DNA of 64,000 bases from Luteibacter rhizovicinus (GTDB lineage: Bacteria > Pseudomonadota > Gammaproteobacteria > Xanthomonadales > Rhodanobacteraceae): positions 434,001-498,000 of the forward strand of contig NZ_SMCS01000003.1 in the NCBI RefSeq assembly GCF_004342265.1. The letters are read 5' to 3'. The position numbers and the translations under genes were made by a program. The number at the start of each line of letters is the position of its first letter. Position 1 is the first letter of the stretch. Shown piece by piece: positions 8,894 through 18,341 of this stretch. The notes under the pieces are model-generated. The model worked only from the letters and a program-made list of their open reading frames with translations, made no database searches and was not told the DNA's origin.

Positions 8894-10933
8894 TCAGCGC
8901 AGCGCCCGCTCCCGCAAGCGGTGGATTTCGTCGCGGATTTTGCCCGCTTCCTCGAACTCCAGGTTTTCCGCGTGCTTATACATCTTCGCCTCAAGCTTCT
9001 TGATGGCGGATGAGGCCTGCTCGGGGCTGAGCGCGGCGTAATCGGCGGCCTCTTCCGCAATTTTCCGACGTTCCTTGGCCTGCTTCCCGCCACGGCCGCC
9101 GCGCGAGCCCACATCGGCACGCGCTCCCTCCATGATGTCGGCAATGCGCCGGACCACCGTCGTGGGGGTGATGCCGTTGGCCTCGTTGTATTCGACCTGC
9201 TTCTCGCGGCGCCGGGCGGTTTCGTCGATCGCCGCCTTCATGGACTTGGTAATCTCGTCGGCGTAGAGAATCGCCTTGCCGCGCACGTTACGCGCCGCAC
9301 GGCCGATGGTCTGGATCAGCGAACCGGTCGAGCGCAGGAAGCCCTCCTTGTCGGCATCCAGGATCGCCACGAGCGACACCTCGGGCATGTCGAGACCTTC
9401 GCGCAGGAGGTTGATGCCCACCAGCACGTCGAATTCGCCCAGGCGGAGGTCGCGAATGATTTCCGTACGCTCCACCGTTTCGATGTCCGAGTGGAGATAG
9501 CGGACCTTCACGTCGTGCTCGGACAAATAATCGGTGAGGTTTTCCGACATGCGCTTGGTCAGCGTCGTCACCAATACGCGGTCGCCTATCGCGACGCGTT
9601 TGCGAATCTCGCCGAGCAGGTCGTCGACCTGCGTACGCACCGGCCGCACTTCCACCTCGGGATCGATCAGGCCGGTCGGGCGCACGACCAGTTCGACGAT
9701 ATTGTCGTCCGAGCGATCCAGTTCGTACATGCGCGGCGTGGCCGACACATAAATGGCACGTGGCGCACGACGCTCCCATTCTTCGAAACGTAGCGGACGA
9801 TTGTCCATCGCCGACGGCAGGCGGAAACCGAACTCCACCAGCGTCTCCTTGCGCGACCGGTCGCCTTTGTACATGGCGCCCAGCTGCGGCACCGTGACAT
9901 GCGATTCGTCGACCACCATCAAGGCGTCCGGCGGCAGGTAATCGAACAAGGTCGGCGGCGGCTCGCCGGCACCGCGACGTGTCAGATGACGCGAGTAGTT
10001 CTCGATGCCCTGGCAGTAACCCACTTCCAGCATCATCTCCAGATCGAAACGCGTGCGCTGTTCCAGGCGCTGCGCTTCGACGAGTTTGTTGTCGCGATAC
10101 AGCTGCTCCAGACGCTCGGACAGTTCGACCTTGATGGTCTCCATCGCGTTGAGCACACTTTCGCGGGTACTCGCGTAATGTGTTTTCGGATACACCGTAT
10201 AACGCGGCACCTTGCGCAGCACTTCGCCGGTCAGCGGGTCGAACAGCGACAGGTTCTCGACCTCGCCGTCGAACAGTTCGATGCGAAGCGCTTCGGTTTC
10301 CGACTCGGCCGGAAAGACATCCACGATTTCGCCGCGCACGCGATAAGTACCGCGACGCAGCTCCATTTCGTTGCGCGAGTACTGCAGCTCGGTCAGCTGG
10401 CGGATCAGTGCACGCTGCTCGATCCGCTCGCCGCGCGCGAGGATCAGGCGCAGGCTGAGGTAATCCTCCGGATCGCCCAGACCGTAGATCGCGGACACGG
10501 TGGCCACGATCAACGAATCCTTGCGCGACAGCAGGGCCTTCGTCGCCGCGAGCCGCATCTGTTCGATGTGGTCGTTGATGCTGGCGTCCTTCTCGATGAA
10601 GGTATCCGACGCGACCACATAGGCTTCGGGCTGGTAGTAGTCGTAATAGCTGACGAAGTACTCCACCGCGTTATGCGGGAAGAACTCCTTGAACTCGCCA
10701 TATAGCTGCGCCGCCAGCGTCTTGTTCGGCGCGAGCACCAGCGTCGGCTTCTGGATCTGCTCGACGACGTTCGCAATGGTGAAAGTCTTGCCGGAACCGG
10801 TCACGCCGAGCAGGGTCTGGGCGGCGAGGCCCGACTCGAAACCATCGGTCAGTCGACGAATCGCTTCGGGCTGATCGCCCGACGGCTTGTAAGGGGAAAC
10901 GAGCTGGAATCGGTCGGTCATGGCGGCTGACAT
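8894..10933 (-). CDS. uvrB: Excinuclease ABC subunit B
   Basis: UvrB is the damage-verification helicase of nucleotide excision repair; it receives DNA from UvrA and recruits UvrC. The product has 679 residues (E. coli: 673). Seen in order are Walker A GVTGSGKT (residues 43-50), the beta-hairpin [16 protein letters not shown], the helicase motifs [14 protein letters not shown] and QTIGRAARN, and the C-terminal UVR motif ([20 protein letters not shown]) that binds UvrC. An internal Met5 is an alternative start. It is transcribed away from a pseudopilin gene. No clear LexA box was found by eye upstream. Confidence 0.97.
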   Translation of the reverse strand: MSAAMTDRFQLVSPYKPSGDQPEAIRRLTDGFESGLAAQTLLGVTGSGKTFTIANVVEQIQKPTLVLAPNKTLAAQLYGEFKEFFPHNAVEYFVSYYDYYQPEAYVVASDTFIEKDASINDHIEQMRLAATKALLSRKDSLIVATVSAIYGLGDPEDYLSLRLILARGERIEQRALIRQLTELQYSRNEMELRRGTYRVRGEIVDVFPAESETEALRIELFDGEVENLSLFDPLTGEVLRKVPRYTVYPKTHYASTRESVLNAMETIKVELSERLEQLYRDNKLVEAQRLEQRTRFDLEMMLEVGYCQGIENYSRHLTRRGAGEPPPTLFDYLPPDALMVVDESHVTVPQLGAMYKGDRSRKETLVEFGFRLPSAMDNRPLRFEEWERRAPRAIYVSATPRMYELDRSDDNIVELVVRPTGLIDPEVEVRPVRTQVDDLLGEIRKRVAIGDRVLVTTLTKRMSENLTDYLSEHDVKVRYLHSDIETVERTEIIRDLRLGEFDVLVGINLLREGLDMPEVSLVAILDADKEGFLRSTGSLIQTIGRAARNVRGKAILYADEITKSMKAAIDETARRREKQVEYNEANGITPTTVVRRIADIMEGARADVGSRGGRGGKQAKERRKIAEEAADYAALSPEQASSAIKKLEAKMYKHAENLEFEEAGKIRDEIHRLRERALR

Positions 10934-11057
10934 GGGGGCTCGGCCCCTGAGTTTAAATCGAGAATGCCCACCGAGTGTGGGGGCCTTGTCACGCCCGCCT
11001 CAGGCCGCTAGCCCGATGCCCTGCCCCTGGCCGCCAAGCGAGGATGGCCGCTTTCAC

Positions 11058-11627
11058 ATGGAAGTCAGGGCCGTGGATCGCAAGCGCCAGCAAGGCTTCA
11101 CCTGGATCGAACTCATGGTGGCGCTGGCCATCGTAGGCATGCTCGTCGCGATGGCTGCGCCGTCTCTTTCGCGAATGAGCGCGGAATGGCGGATCCGGAG
11201 CGTTCGCGACGCCCTGCTGGAATCCGTACAACAGGCGCGCGCCATGGCGCTATTCGGCCGAACAAAAGTACGGATTTGCCCCAACGATGCGCAACGGCAC
11301 TGCGAGCCATCCTCACGCGACTGGCAACAGGGCTGGAGTATCGAGGTGGAGCGTGCTGACAAATGGTCGCCCTGGCGGATACGCCAGCCCCTGCCCCGGG
11401 GAATTCAGGCAATCACGCTAAAGCGAAGGACATTGCCCGCATTCACCCCCAAGGGAGCGGCCTCCGGCACCAATCTGACCATCGCCATCTGCGCGCCCGG
11501 CAAGGCGGTCCACGCGGAAGTCGTCAGGATCGCCATGTCCGGCCGGGCCCGCAGCGAGCGCGCTACGGACGAAGAGATACGGCACTGCGTGCAGAAAGTT
11601 GCACATTTCGATGAACCAGACTCTTGA
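11058..11627 (+). CDS. GspH/FimT-type pseudopilin
   Basis: This 189-residue type IV pilin-like minor pseudopilin has a short leader (MEVRAVDRKRQQG), the prepilin-peptidase site G13/F14 and a hydrophobic helix WIELMVALAIVGMLVAMAAP. The +5 Glu needed for processing and assembly is present. The +3 position is Trp rather than the usual Leu (GFTWIE). The C-terminal domain resembles GspH/FimT and has Cys residues near RICPNDAQRHC and IRHCVQ. The frame is open upstream to 10920, but the leader argues for the ATG at 11058; its ribosome site is weak. No other secretion or pilus genes are adjacent, so it is an orphan here. Confidence 0.8.
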   Translation: MEVRAVDRKRQQGFTWIELMVALAIVGMLVAMAAPSLSRMSAEWRIRSVRDALLESVQQARAMALFGRTKVRICPNDAQRHCEPSSRDWQQGWSIEVERADKWSPWRIRQPLPRGIQAITLKRRTLPAFTPKGAASGTNLTIAICAPGKAVHAEVVRIAMSGRARSERATDEEIRHCVQKVAHFDEPDS

Positions 11628-11664
11628 CACCCACCCGACAGTTCCACAAAATACGCGACTCGCT

Positions 11665-11741
11665 GCCCGAATAGCTCAGCTGGTTAGAGCACTTGACTGT
11701 TAATCAGGGGGTCGCTGGTTCGAGTCCAGCTTCGGGCGCCA
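11665..11741 (+). tRNA. tRNA-Asn(GTT)
   Basis: This 77-nt gene has acceptor stem GCCCGAA/TTCGGGC, a D arm AGCTCAGCTGGTTAGAGC, anticodon arm TTGACTGTTAATCAG with anticodon GTT (asparagine), T arm GGTTCGAGTCC and an encoded CCA. Confidence 0.95.
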
Positions 11742-11747
11742 TATAAG

Positions 11748-11779
11748 AAAAGGCTTGCAGAGATGCAGGCCTTTTTCTT
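11748..11779. terminator. Bidirectional terminator between tRNA-Asn and map
   Basis: The stem AAAAGGCTTGCA/TGCAGGCCTTTT is followed by TCTTTT on the plus strand and by TTTTCTTA on the minus strand, so it can end both tRNA-Asn and the convergent map transcript. Confidence 0.7.
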
Positions 11780-11799
11780 TTGTCTATAGCAGGGGTTAT

Positions 11800-12546
11800 C
11801 TACGGAACCGTCATAAGCAACGGACCGTCCCGCGTCACTACCAACGTATGTTCGTACTGAGCGGCTATATGTCCGGGCTCCCCGTACAAGGTCCAGCCAT
11901 CATCGCCGTCATGTGCCCAACGTCCTCCTGTCGAGAGGAACGGTTCGATGGTAATAACCTGTCCTTCGTGCAGGCGTCGACGCTCGCGGGGATCGTCAAA
12001 GCCCGGAATAAATTCGGGCTCTTCGTGCAACGCGCGACCCACGCCATGACTGCCGAGATTGCGCACGCACTGCAGCCCGTGAGCGCGGGCCGTTCGCTCG
12101 ATCGCCGCGCCAATGCCCCTCAACGGCGCACCGGTGCGCACCTGATCGAGCGCTGCCTGCAGCGCCGCCTTCGCACCGACGCAGACGCGACGCTGGGCAT
12201 CGGTAGGCGTTCCCAGAACGAAACTCCCGCCCGTATCGCCGAAAAAACCATCCAGTTCGGCGGAAACGTCGACATTGACCAGATCGCCATGTTGCAGCCG
12301 ATAACTTCCCGGCACGCCATGGGCAAGCTGCTCGTTGACGCTGATGCAGGTCGCACCGGGGAAGTTATAGGTCAGTTCGGGTGCGGAGCGCGCGCCAGCC
12401 TGTTCCAACAGCCGACGGCCGTATTGATCGAGCGACAACGTCGTCATGCCAGGCTGCGCATGACGCTGCATCGCATCGAGTACACGAGCGACGAGCTTAC
12501 CTACACGCTGCAGACCGGCGAGTTCTTCCGGAGTTTGGATCGTCAT
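11800..12546 (-). CDS. map: Type I methionine aminopeptidase
   Basis: It removes the initiator methionine from nascent proteins. The 248-residue product from ATG 12546 (MTIQTPEEL) has the family length. The five metal ligands can be followed: Asp in VNVDVSAELDG, Asp in FFGDTGGSF, His in GSHGVG, Glu in TIEPF and Glu in AQYEHT. A frame extension to 12633 adds a non-conserved N-terminus and was not used. It is convergent with tRNA-Asn and separated from it by a shared terminator. rpsB, its common partner in many proteobacteria, is not adjacent, so this may be a second or relocated copy. Confidence 0.93.
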   Translation of the reverse strand: MTIQTPEELAGLQRVGKLVARVLDAMQRHAQPGMTTLSLDQYGRRLLEQAGARSAPELTYNFPGATCISVNEQLAHGVPGSYRLQHGDLVNVDVSAELDGFFGDTGGSFVLGTPTDAQRRVCVGAKAALQAALDQVRTGAPLRGIGAAIERTARAHGLQCVRNLGSHGVGRALHEEPEFIPGFDDPRERRRLHEGQVITIEPFLSTGGRWAHDGDDGWTLYGEPGHIAAQYEHTLVVTRDGPLLMTVP

Positions 12547-12635
12547 GGACGCGGCCAGATAGTGGGCCTGCAGTCTATGTGCTGAATACACGATCTGGTA
12601 TCCGATTGTAAGAACTGAATTTTTTGCCACCACAG

Positions 12636-12767
12636 CTATGCCGAAGGCACGCCATCCGTATCCGGATCAGGACCCGGCTTCTCGATGGGCCTGTCCGCAT
12701 AATCGTCGGGCTCTGGCACAGGCGCGCCCTTATCCGTCTCTCGTACTTTGCGATGTTCGTGCGCCAT
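12636..12767 (-). CDS. Small acidic proline-rich protein, 43 residues, unknown
   Basis: This short gene starts MAHEHRKVRETDKG and ends DPDTDGVPSA. It is preceded by an almost ideal ribosome site, GAGGAGG, 8 nt upstream of the ATG at 12767. The C-terminal half is Pro/Asp-rich (PEPDDYADRPIEKPGPDPDT) and probably disordered. It has no membrane segment and no cysteine. It ends 90 nt before map on the same strand and could be cotranscribed. The strong ribosome site is the main argument that it is real; a homology search would be needed to name it. Confidence 0.6.
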   Translation of the reverse strand: MAHEHRKVRETDKGAPVPEPDDYADRPIEKPGPDPDTDGVPSA

Positions 12768-12935
12768 ATCGCTCACCTCCTCAGTTCACGGAACATCCTC
12801 GTCCCCTGCGCGTTTCAGTGAGGTGAGCGGGACGACGCGTCGTCCATCCACGTTCAGCGAACAGTCTGCTATCCATCACCGAATAGGCACACGCAACACT
12901 CCAAGGTATTCGCCAACGGAATGGCGGGAGTGCCC

Positions 12936-13121
12936 ATGAGCGAGAAGGTATTTGTGTACAAAGGATGCCGGGCCGATATCCGCTACGACACCGAACGCGA
13001 CGAGTACTTCGCAACGATCGAAGTGCGCGGCTGGCGCTTCAAAGCGCGGGGAGCGACAGCGCCGGCGGTCGCCTCGGAAGTCCAGGCGATCGTCGATCGG
13101 CTGGATCCTCATCGCCGCTGA
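12936..13121 (+). CDS. Small hypothetical protein, 61 residues
   Basis: The ATG at 12936 (MSEKVFVYKGC) is preceded by GGGAG 5 nt upstream; a start at 12921 is possible but lacks such a site. The predicted protein alternates short strands and a helix: VFVYKGCRADIRYD, YFATIEVRGWRFKARG, then a helix APAVASEVQAIVDRL. This looks like a small compact beta-beta-alpha domain, reminiscent of HicB-like or double-stranded-RNA-binding-like folds, but no family is recognised. It is divergent from the 43-residue gene and convergent with ppnN, with a shared terminator hairpin just after its stop. Confidence 0.65.
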   Translation: MSEKVFVYKGCRADIRYDTERDEYFATIEVRGWRFKARGATAPAVASEVQAIVDRLDPHRR

Positions 13122-13124
13122 ATC

Positions 13125-13149
13125 GGGGCGCCGCATTGCGCGGCGCCCC
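13125..13149. terminator. Bidirectional terminator hairpin
   Basis: The stem GGGGCGCCG/CGGCGCCCC lies 3 nt after the small plus-strand gene and 5 nt after the ppnN stop. The U-tract is weak on both sides (CTTATT on plus). Confidence 0.55.
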
Positions 13150-13154
13150 GCTTA

Positions 13155-14555
13155 TTACGCTGTGCGAACGACGTAGCAGGGTTCGTACGCGGAGCCGCCG
13201 GGCAGCTTCATGCGGTGCTGCACGACGAACGCTTTAAGCAGATCGTCCAGCGCACGCATGATGTCGGCTTCGCCGTCGATCACGAACGGGCCGTTCTGCT
13301 CGATGGCGCGAACGCCCTCCTCCTTCACGTTGCCCGCGACGATGCCCGAGAACGCGCGACGCAGATCGGCCGCCAGCTCATGACGCGGACGGCCGCGATG
13401 CAGTGCAAGTGCCGCCATGGCTTCGTGCGTCGGACGGAACGGACGCTGGAAGGCGAGAGGAATATTCAGCGCCCAGTTGAAGAAGAACGCGTCCTTGTTA
13501 TCGAGGCGGTGATTGCGCACCTTGTCGATGCCCGCAACCATTGCATGCGCCACTGCCGCCGGATCGTCGACGATGATCTGGTAATACTTCGCCACCTCGT
13601 CGCCGAGCGCCAGCCGCAGGAAACGGTCGATCTGCTCGAAATAGGCGGCGGACGCACGCGGCCCCGTGAAGATCAGCGGGAACGGACGCCCCTGATTGTC
13701 CGGATGCAGCAGGATGCCCAGCATGTAGAGGATTTCCTCTGCCGTGCCGACGCCGCCCGGGAAAACGATGATGCCATGCCCCAGACGCACGAACGCTTCG
13801 AGACGCTTCTCGATGTCCGGCATGATCACGAGGTTGTTCACGATCGGATTCGGCGACTCCGCGGCGATGATGCCCGGCTCCGTGATGCCGATGTAACGAT
13901 TGTTGCGGCGACGCTGCTTGGCGTGCGCAATGGTCGCGCCCTTCATCGGGCCCTTCATCGCGCCCGGGCCGCAACCCGTGCAGATATCCATGCCGCGCAG
14001 GCCGAGCTGATACCCGACGCGCTTGGTGTATTCGTATTCGTCGCGATTGATCGAATGACCGCCCCAGCACACCACCAGGTTCGGATCGACCTGCGGACGC
14101 ATCATGCGCGCGTTGCGCAGGATCTCGAAAACCGCGTGGGTGATACCGACGGTATCGTCCAGATCGAAACCGCCCGATTCAAGCTGCGCGGCGACATAGA
14201 CGATATCGCGCACGACAGCGACCAGCAGCTCGTTGATACCGCGGATGATGCGGCCATCGACGAACGCCTGATCCGGCGCGTTCTTCAGCTCGATCTTGAT
14301 GCCGCGATCTTCCTGCAACACCTGGATATCGAAGTTCGGGTACTGCTCGAAGATGGTGCCCGGGTCGTCACTGAGATTGCCCGACGTGAGTACCGCCAGC
14401 GCGCAGCGCCGCAGCAGCGCATGCAGGCCCGATCCGCTCGCGTCGCGCAGGCGCGCAACCTCGTTGCGGGAAAGGATGTCGAGACCACCGGCCGGCGAGA
14501 TACGGGCACTTACCGTCTTACCCGACACTGGCGCCACCGCTTGATATGCATTCAT
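13155..14555 (-). CDS. ppnN: Nucleotide 5'-monophosphate nucleosidase (LOG family, PpnN/YgdH)
   Basis: PpnN hydrolyses the N-glycosidic bond of purine and pyrimidine nucleoside monophosphates and is (p)ppGpp-responsive in E. coli. The 466-residue product matches the family (E. coli: 454) including the flanking N- and C-terminal domains that distinguish PpnN from short LOG proteins. The LOG core shows GCGPGAMKGPMKGA (residues 194-207) and PGGVGTAEE (266-274). It stands alone, downstream of nothing on its strand, and ends at a hairpin shared with the convergent small gene. Confidence 0.93.
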   Translation of the reverse strand: MNAYQAVAPVSGKTVSARISPAGGLDILSRNEVARLRDASGSGLHALLRRCALAVLTSGNLSDDPGTIFEQYPNFDIQVLQEDRGIKIELKNAPDQAFVDGRIIRGINELLVAVVRDIVYVAAQLESGGFDLDDTVGITHAVFEILRNARMMRPQVDPNLVVCWGGHSINRDEYEYTKRVGYQLGLRGMDICTGCGPGAMKGPMKGATIAHAKQRRRNNRYIGITEPGIIAAESPNPIVNNLVIMPDIEKRLEAFVRLGHGIIVFPGGVGTAEEILYMLGILLHPDNQGRPFPLIFTGPRASAAYFEQIDRFLRLALGDEVAKYYQIIVDDPAAVAHAMVAGIDKVRNHRLDNKDAFFFNWALNIPLAFQRPFRPTHEAMAALALHRGRPRHELAADLRRAFSGIVAGNVKEEGVRAIEQNGPFVIDGEADIMRALDDLLKAFVVQHRMKLPGGSAYEPCYVVRTA

Positions 14556-14661
14556 CGAATTACTTCTCCTGACCGCGTCTTAGCGGCGAACCCGGCTCCG
14601 GTACGGGAGCCGACCGCATAGGATCACGCGTGGTTTGGCCTGGGTCAAGGCAAAGACAGGC

Positions 14662-14693
14662 AAAAAAAAGCCGGTGCCCTTTCGGACACCGGC
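14662..14693 (-). terminator. Rho-independent terminator of the TonB-dependent receptor gene
   Basis: On the minus strand the stem GCCGGTGTCC/GGGCACCGGC is followed directly by an uninterrupted run of 8 T, 27 nt after the stop codon. Confidence 0.9.
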
Positions 14694-14719
14694 ATTCCTA
14701 TCGCTGTAAAGCCAATGAC

Positions 14720-17700
14720 TTAGAACGTGTACTTCAGCGTCGCCAGCACCGACCAGCGCTGGGTCGGGCCGTTCAGCTCGTCGGCGCGCGGGAGGTCAAG
14801 CGGCTTGTAGTTGCCGTTGCCGTCCTGGTAGGTCGACTTGCTGAGGTCGTAGATGTACTGACCCTGCGCGTTCACACCGGCCACGTCGGCCAGGTTGCGG
14901 ACGAGTGGGAAGCTGGCGCGGTGATCGACGCCCCACGACTTCTTGATCATGTTGCCGACGTTGTAGATGTCGAAACGGATCTCGCCCTTGTTGCCCTTGA
15001 ACAGGCCCGGGATTTCCTGACGGAAGCTCAGGTCGATCTGGTTGATCCAGGGAGAACGAGCGCCGTTGCGGCGAGCAACCGAGCCAGAGTGATCGTTGAG
15101 GTAGCTGTTGTTCTCGATGTAGTTGAAGAACGAATCACGAACCGACTGCGGCGTATTGGCGGTGAAGGCCACTTCGCCACGCTTCGGGATATACGCGAGG
15201 TCGGAGACGAAACCGTCGCCGTTCGCGTCGTTACCGAAGCGCCAGCTGTACGGAGCACCGGAGTGACCGTCGTAGAACATCGACGCGCTGGTCGCGTAGT
15301 CGCCGAAGAAGCGATGCTGCCAGGTCAGCGAAGCGATGACGCGCTTAGGCACCGAGTAGTTCGAGGTCTCGGCATTTTCGGTGTTCGGGTTGACCCACAC
15401 GTTGTTGCTGAAGTTCGAACGCGCGACGCTCGACGTACCCGGATTCAGTTCGGTCGAGCGGCTCCAGGTGAAGCCGATCATGCCGAAGAGGTCCTGGTTG
15501 AACGTCTTCTTCAACGACAGGGCGAGGCTGTCCGCGCTGCCGCGGCTGCTGTTACCCAGGTTGATGACGGCGTCGGAGAACGACTTGTTCGAGTTGGCGC
15601 GAGCCGTATTGCCTGTCGCGTTCGGACTTGCATTCCACGTCTTCAGGTAAACGTTACGGCCATCGGGCAGCGTACCCGTCGGCGTACCGATGTTCAGATC
15701 GGTATAGAAGATCGCGTTGCGGTTCTTCAGGTGCTCGTAGTCGGCCGTGAAAATCAGGCCCCACCACGGCAGCTCCTTGTCGAGGCCGATGGACATCTTC
15801 CAGACGCTGGGCAGCTGAATGTTCTGCGAGACGGTATTGACCGTCATCGTCGCGCCGTTCTGACCCAGGACCGGGTTGCGGCCCGGAGCATTCTGGTTGT
15901 TCGGATCGGCGCTGAATGCAGGCAGCTGAGCCAACGTGTTGCAGGACGTCTGCGTCGTACCGCAGTTGTACTGCACCTGCTGCACACCCGTGTTCTGATA
16001 GATGTTGCCGAGCCAGACGCTGGGCGGGCTGGCGATGAACAGGCCGGCGCCACCACGCAGCTGCATCATGCGTTCGGTGTTGAAGTTGTAGTTGAACGAC
16101 ATGCGCGGCTGAACCTGACGGTTGCCGTTGATCGTGTACTGGTTCGTCTGGCCGAAACCGCCCTGACCGTAGCCGCCCGAAACAGCGCAGTTGATGCTGG
16201 GGTCGGCAAAAGCCACACCCGGCGCAGCGTTGAAGCACGAGTTGTATGTCGGCTTGTCGCTCGTGCGCGGGATGTCGACACGGAAGCCGTACTGCACGGA
16301 CAGGTTAGGCGTTACCGCCCAAGTGTCCTGCAGGAAGATACCGTAGTTCTTCATCTGGAAGTTCGCGGCAACGTCGTTCAGACCGAAACCCGGCGCCGGC
16401 GCGTTGTAGCGATACTGGAAGTACGTGCCGGTCGGGCTGGTGGCCGCCTTCTGGAAGTCCGCGATGCTATTGAAGATATAGCTACCGAACGCGTTCTGCA
16501 GGAACAGGTTGTAGTAGTTGCCGCGTTCGAAATCGGCACCACCCTTAAGGGTGTGGTCGCCGAGATACAGGGTACCGGCCCACGCGGCGTTGAACGTCTT
16601 CACGCGCAGGATATTGGCCTGGCTGGAATACTCCGTACCGAACTCGACGCCGGGCTGCGATGTGCTGGAACCCTGACCCGTCGGACGAACCGTAATATCC
16701 GGCGCGTTAACGCCGTTGTACGGACCACGGACCTGATTGAAGTCCGAGTACGAAATGGTCGTGTCGGTCGAGAAGACATCGGACCAGTCGTCGTAGAAGT
16801 GCAGTGCATAGCCCTTGTTGTCGACGTTGGTCTTGTACCAGCCGCTCGACAGCACCAGAGTGGTGTTCGTGCCCGTGATGATGGGCTTGTTTTCTTTGGT
16901 CTGGTTGTACGTGAAGCTGGCACGGTGGTTGTCCGTGATGTTCCAGTCGATCTTGGCGAGGTAACGCTTGTCCTGCAGATCGCTGTTGCCGCCGCTGGTC
17001 GAGCCCGGATCAAGACCCATGCCCTTCGCAATGTTGGTGATCTGATCGACATCGCTCTGCTTCAGACCCTTGACCTCGGTCGCCGCACCCGAACCCTGCA
17101 CGCCGTACTGCGACGACGGGCCGATCTGCTTGCTCTTCTCGTACGAAGCGAAGAAGAACAGCTTGTCCTTGATGATGGGACCGCCCAACGTCGCACCGGC
17201 CGTCCACTGGCGACGGAAGCCGCCGTACGACTGGTTGTTGTAGTCGGCGATCATGTCGTCGCGGTTCTGGAACGCGTAGTACGTCGAACCGTGGAACTCG
17301 TTCGTGCCGCTCTTGGTGACGGCATTGACGATGGCGCCCACGCCGCGGCGGGTGGCCACGTCGTAGTTGGCCGTCGAGATGTTGTATTCCTCGATCGTGT
17401 CCTGCGAGATCGGCGTGCCAAGTGTCGGCAGGCCGTTCGCGTTCAGGCCGAACGGATCGTTCGCGCTGACGGAGTCGACCGTGATGTTGTTGTAACGGCT
17501 GTTCTGGCCCACGGCCGAAATCTCGCCGCGGTCGCGGTCGGAGATGACGATGCGCGGATCCATGCGGACGATGTTCTGGATCGAACGACCCGGGGTCGGC
17601 TGCGCTTCGATCTCGCGACGCGAGATGTTCGTGCTGATGCCCTTGTTTTCCGGCGTGAACGTCTGACCGAGCGTGCTGGCCGACACCGTCACGCCTTCGA

Positions 17701-18070
17701 GCGCCTGCGCGGACGCCGAAGCGGCGGTGGCGGCGCTGAGGTTGATCGACGAGGTCTGCGCAAGCTGCAGGTAGACGTCGTGCTGCTCGGCGACCGACTG
17801 GCCACTGGCATTGGTTGCGGTCACATCGAACGGACCGCCGACGCGCAGGCCCTGCGCGGCGTAACGACCGTCGGCATCGGTGGTTACGACCTTGGTGGTG
17901 CCCGACGGTTCATGGACGACGCGCACGGTTGCATTGGCAACCGGCTTGCCGCTCGCATCGACGACGCGGCCGGCGATAGCGGACGAGGTGTCCTGGGCGA
18001 AAGCGGGAGCGGCGGCCAGCAGCGATGCGATGGCGAGCGGCAACAGTTTGGCGCGGATTCGGCTATTCAT
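14720..18070 (-). CDS. Oar-like TonB-dependent outer-membrane receptor with carboxypeptidase-regulatory domain
   Basis: This 1116-residue outer-membrane protein starts at ATG 18070 with a signal peptide (LLPLAIASLLAAAPAFAQ). The N-terminal extension is a CarboxypepD_reg-like domain (SSAIAGRVVDASGKPVANAT). A plug domain with ISRREIEAQPTPGRSIQNIV and a long beta-barrel follow, ending in WSVLATLKYTF with the terminal Phe typical of outer-membrane barrels. The pattern is that of Oar/adhesin-type TonB-dependent receptors common in Xanthomonadales; the substrate cannot be told. The frame continues upstream to 18145, but the signal peptide fixes the start. It is monocistronic, with a strong terminator after it and a 9-bp hairpin in its leader. 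Confidence 0.9.
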   Translation of the reverse strand: MNSRIRAKLLPLAIASLLAAAPAFAQDTSSAIAGRVVDASGKPVANATVRVVHEPSGTTKVVTTDADGRYAAQGLRVGGPFDVTATNASGQSVAEQHDVYLQLAQTSSINLSAATAASASAQALEGVTVSASTLGQTFTPENKGISTNISRREIEAQPTPGRSIQNIVRMDPRIVISDRDRGEISAVGQNSRYNNITVDSVSANDPFGLNANGLPTLGTPISQDTIEEYNISTANYDVATRRGVGAIVNAVTKSGTNEFHGSTYYAFQNRDDMIADYNNQSYGGFRRQWTAGATLGGPIIKDKLFFFASYEKSKQIGPSSQYGVQGSGAATEVKGLKQSDVDQITNIAKGMGLDPGSTSGGNSDLQDKRYLAKIDWNITDNHRASFTYNQTKENKPIITGTNTTLVLSSGWYKTNVDNKGYALHFYDDWSDVFSTDTTISYSDFNQVRGPYNGVNAPDITVRPTGQGSSTSQPGVEFGTEYSSQANILRVKTFNAAWAGTLYLGDHTLKGGADFERGNYYNLFLQNAFGSYIFNSIADFQKAATSPTGTYFQYRYNAPAPGFGLNDVAANFQMKNYGIFLQDTWAVTPNLSVQYGFRVDIPRTSDKPTYNSCFNAAPGVAFADPSINCAVSGGYGQGGFGQTNQYTINGNRQVQPRMSFNYNFNTERMMQLRGGAGLFIASPPSVWLGNIYQNTGVQQVQYNCGTTQTSCNTLAQLPAFSADPNNQNAPGRNPVLGQNGATMTVNTVSQNIQLPSVWKMSIGLDKELPWWGLIFTADYEHLKNRNAIFYTDLNIGTPTGTLPDGRNVYLKTWNASPNATGNTARANSNKSFSDAVINLGNSSRGSADSLALSLKKTFNQDLFGMIGFTWSRSTELNPGTSSVARSNFSNNVWVNPNTENAETSNYSVPKRVIASLTWQHRFFGDYATSASMFYDGHSGAPYSWRFGNDANGDGFVSDLAYIPKRGEVAFTANTPQSVRDSFFNYIENNSYLNDHSGSVARRNGARSPWINQIDLSFRQEIPGLFKGNKGEIRFDIYNVGNMIKKSWGVDHRASFPLVRNLADVAGVNAQGQYIYDLSKSTYQDGNGNYKPLDLPRADELNGPTQRWSVLATLKYTF

Positions 18071-18123
18071 TAATGGTCGACCCTGTGGCTTCTTAACGAG
18101 ATTTTTTTGGCCGGACGACGCCG

Positions 18124-18145
18124 ATGCCTGGCAAGGGCCAGGCAT
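18124..18145 (-). other. Hairpin in the 5' leader of the TonB-dependent receptor gene
   Basis: ATGCCTGGC/GCCAGGCAT forms a perfect 9-bp stem with a 4-nt loop, 54 nt before the start codon. It is not followed by a U-tract in the sense direction. It could be a regulatory leader element or a chance palindrome. Confidence 0.3.
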
Positions 18146-18341
18146 TTCGGGTCTTCGGGCTATTCCCCAACTATCTGACTTACACCGCGCCCGTGATGCC
18201 GATCACGTTCCTATGGATGACGCGCAAGTTGTTAAGCCGACTTTAACGGCATTGTATGACAGATTTGTAACCGTTTCACGCCAAATCTACGAAATACCAC
18301 TTTTTCATGCGGCAGCACCCCTGGCCGCATAAGACTGATTC

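Noticed and set aside
14630-18073. A 1147-codon plus-strand open frame spanning the TonB-dependent receptor gene
   Set aside because: It is antisense to a receptor with signal peptide, plug and barrel motifs. Its composition (Arg/Val/Asp-rich, no motifs) is a codon-bias shadow of GC-rich DNA.
18306-18332. Hairpin ATGCGGC/GCCGCAT downstream of the acyltransferase fusion gene
   Set aside because: The loop is large and no U-tract follows on either strand.
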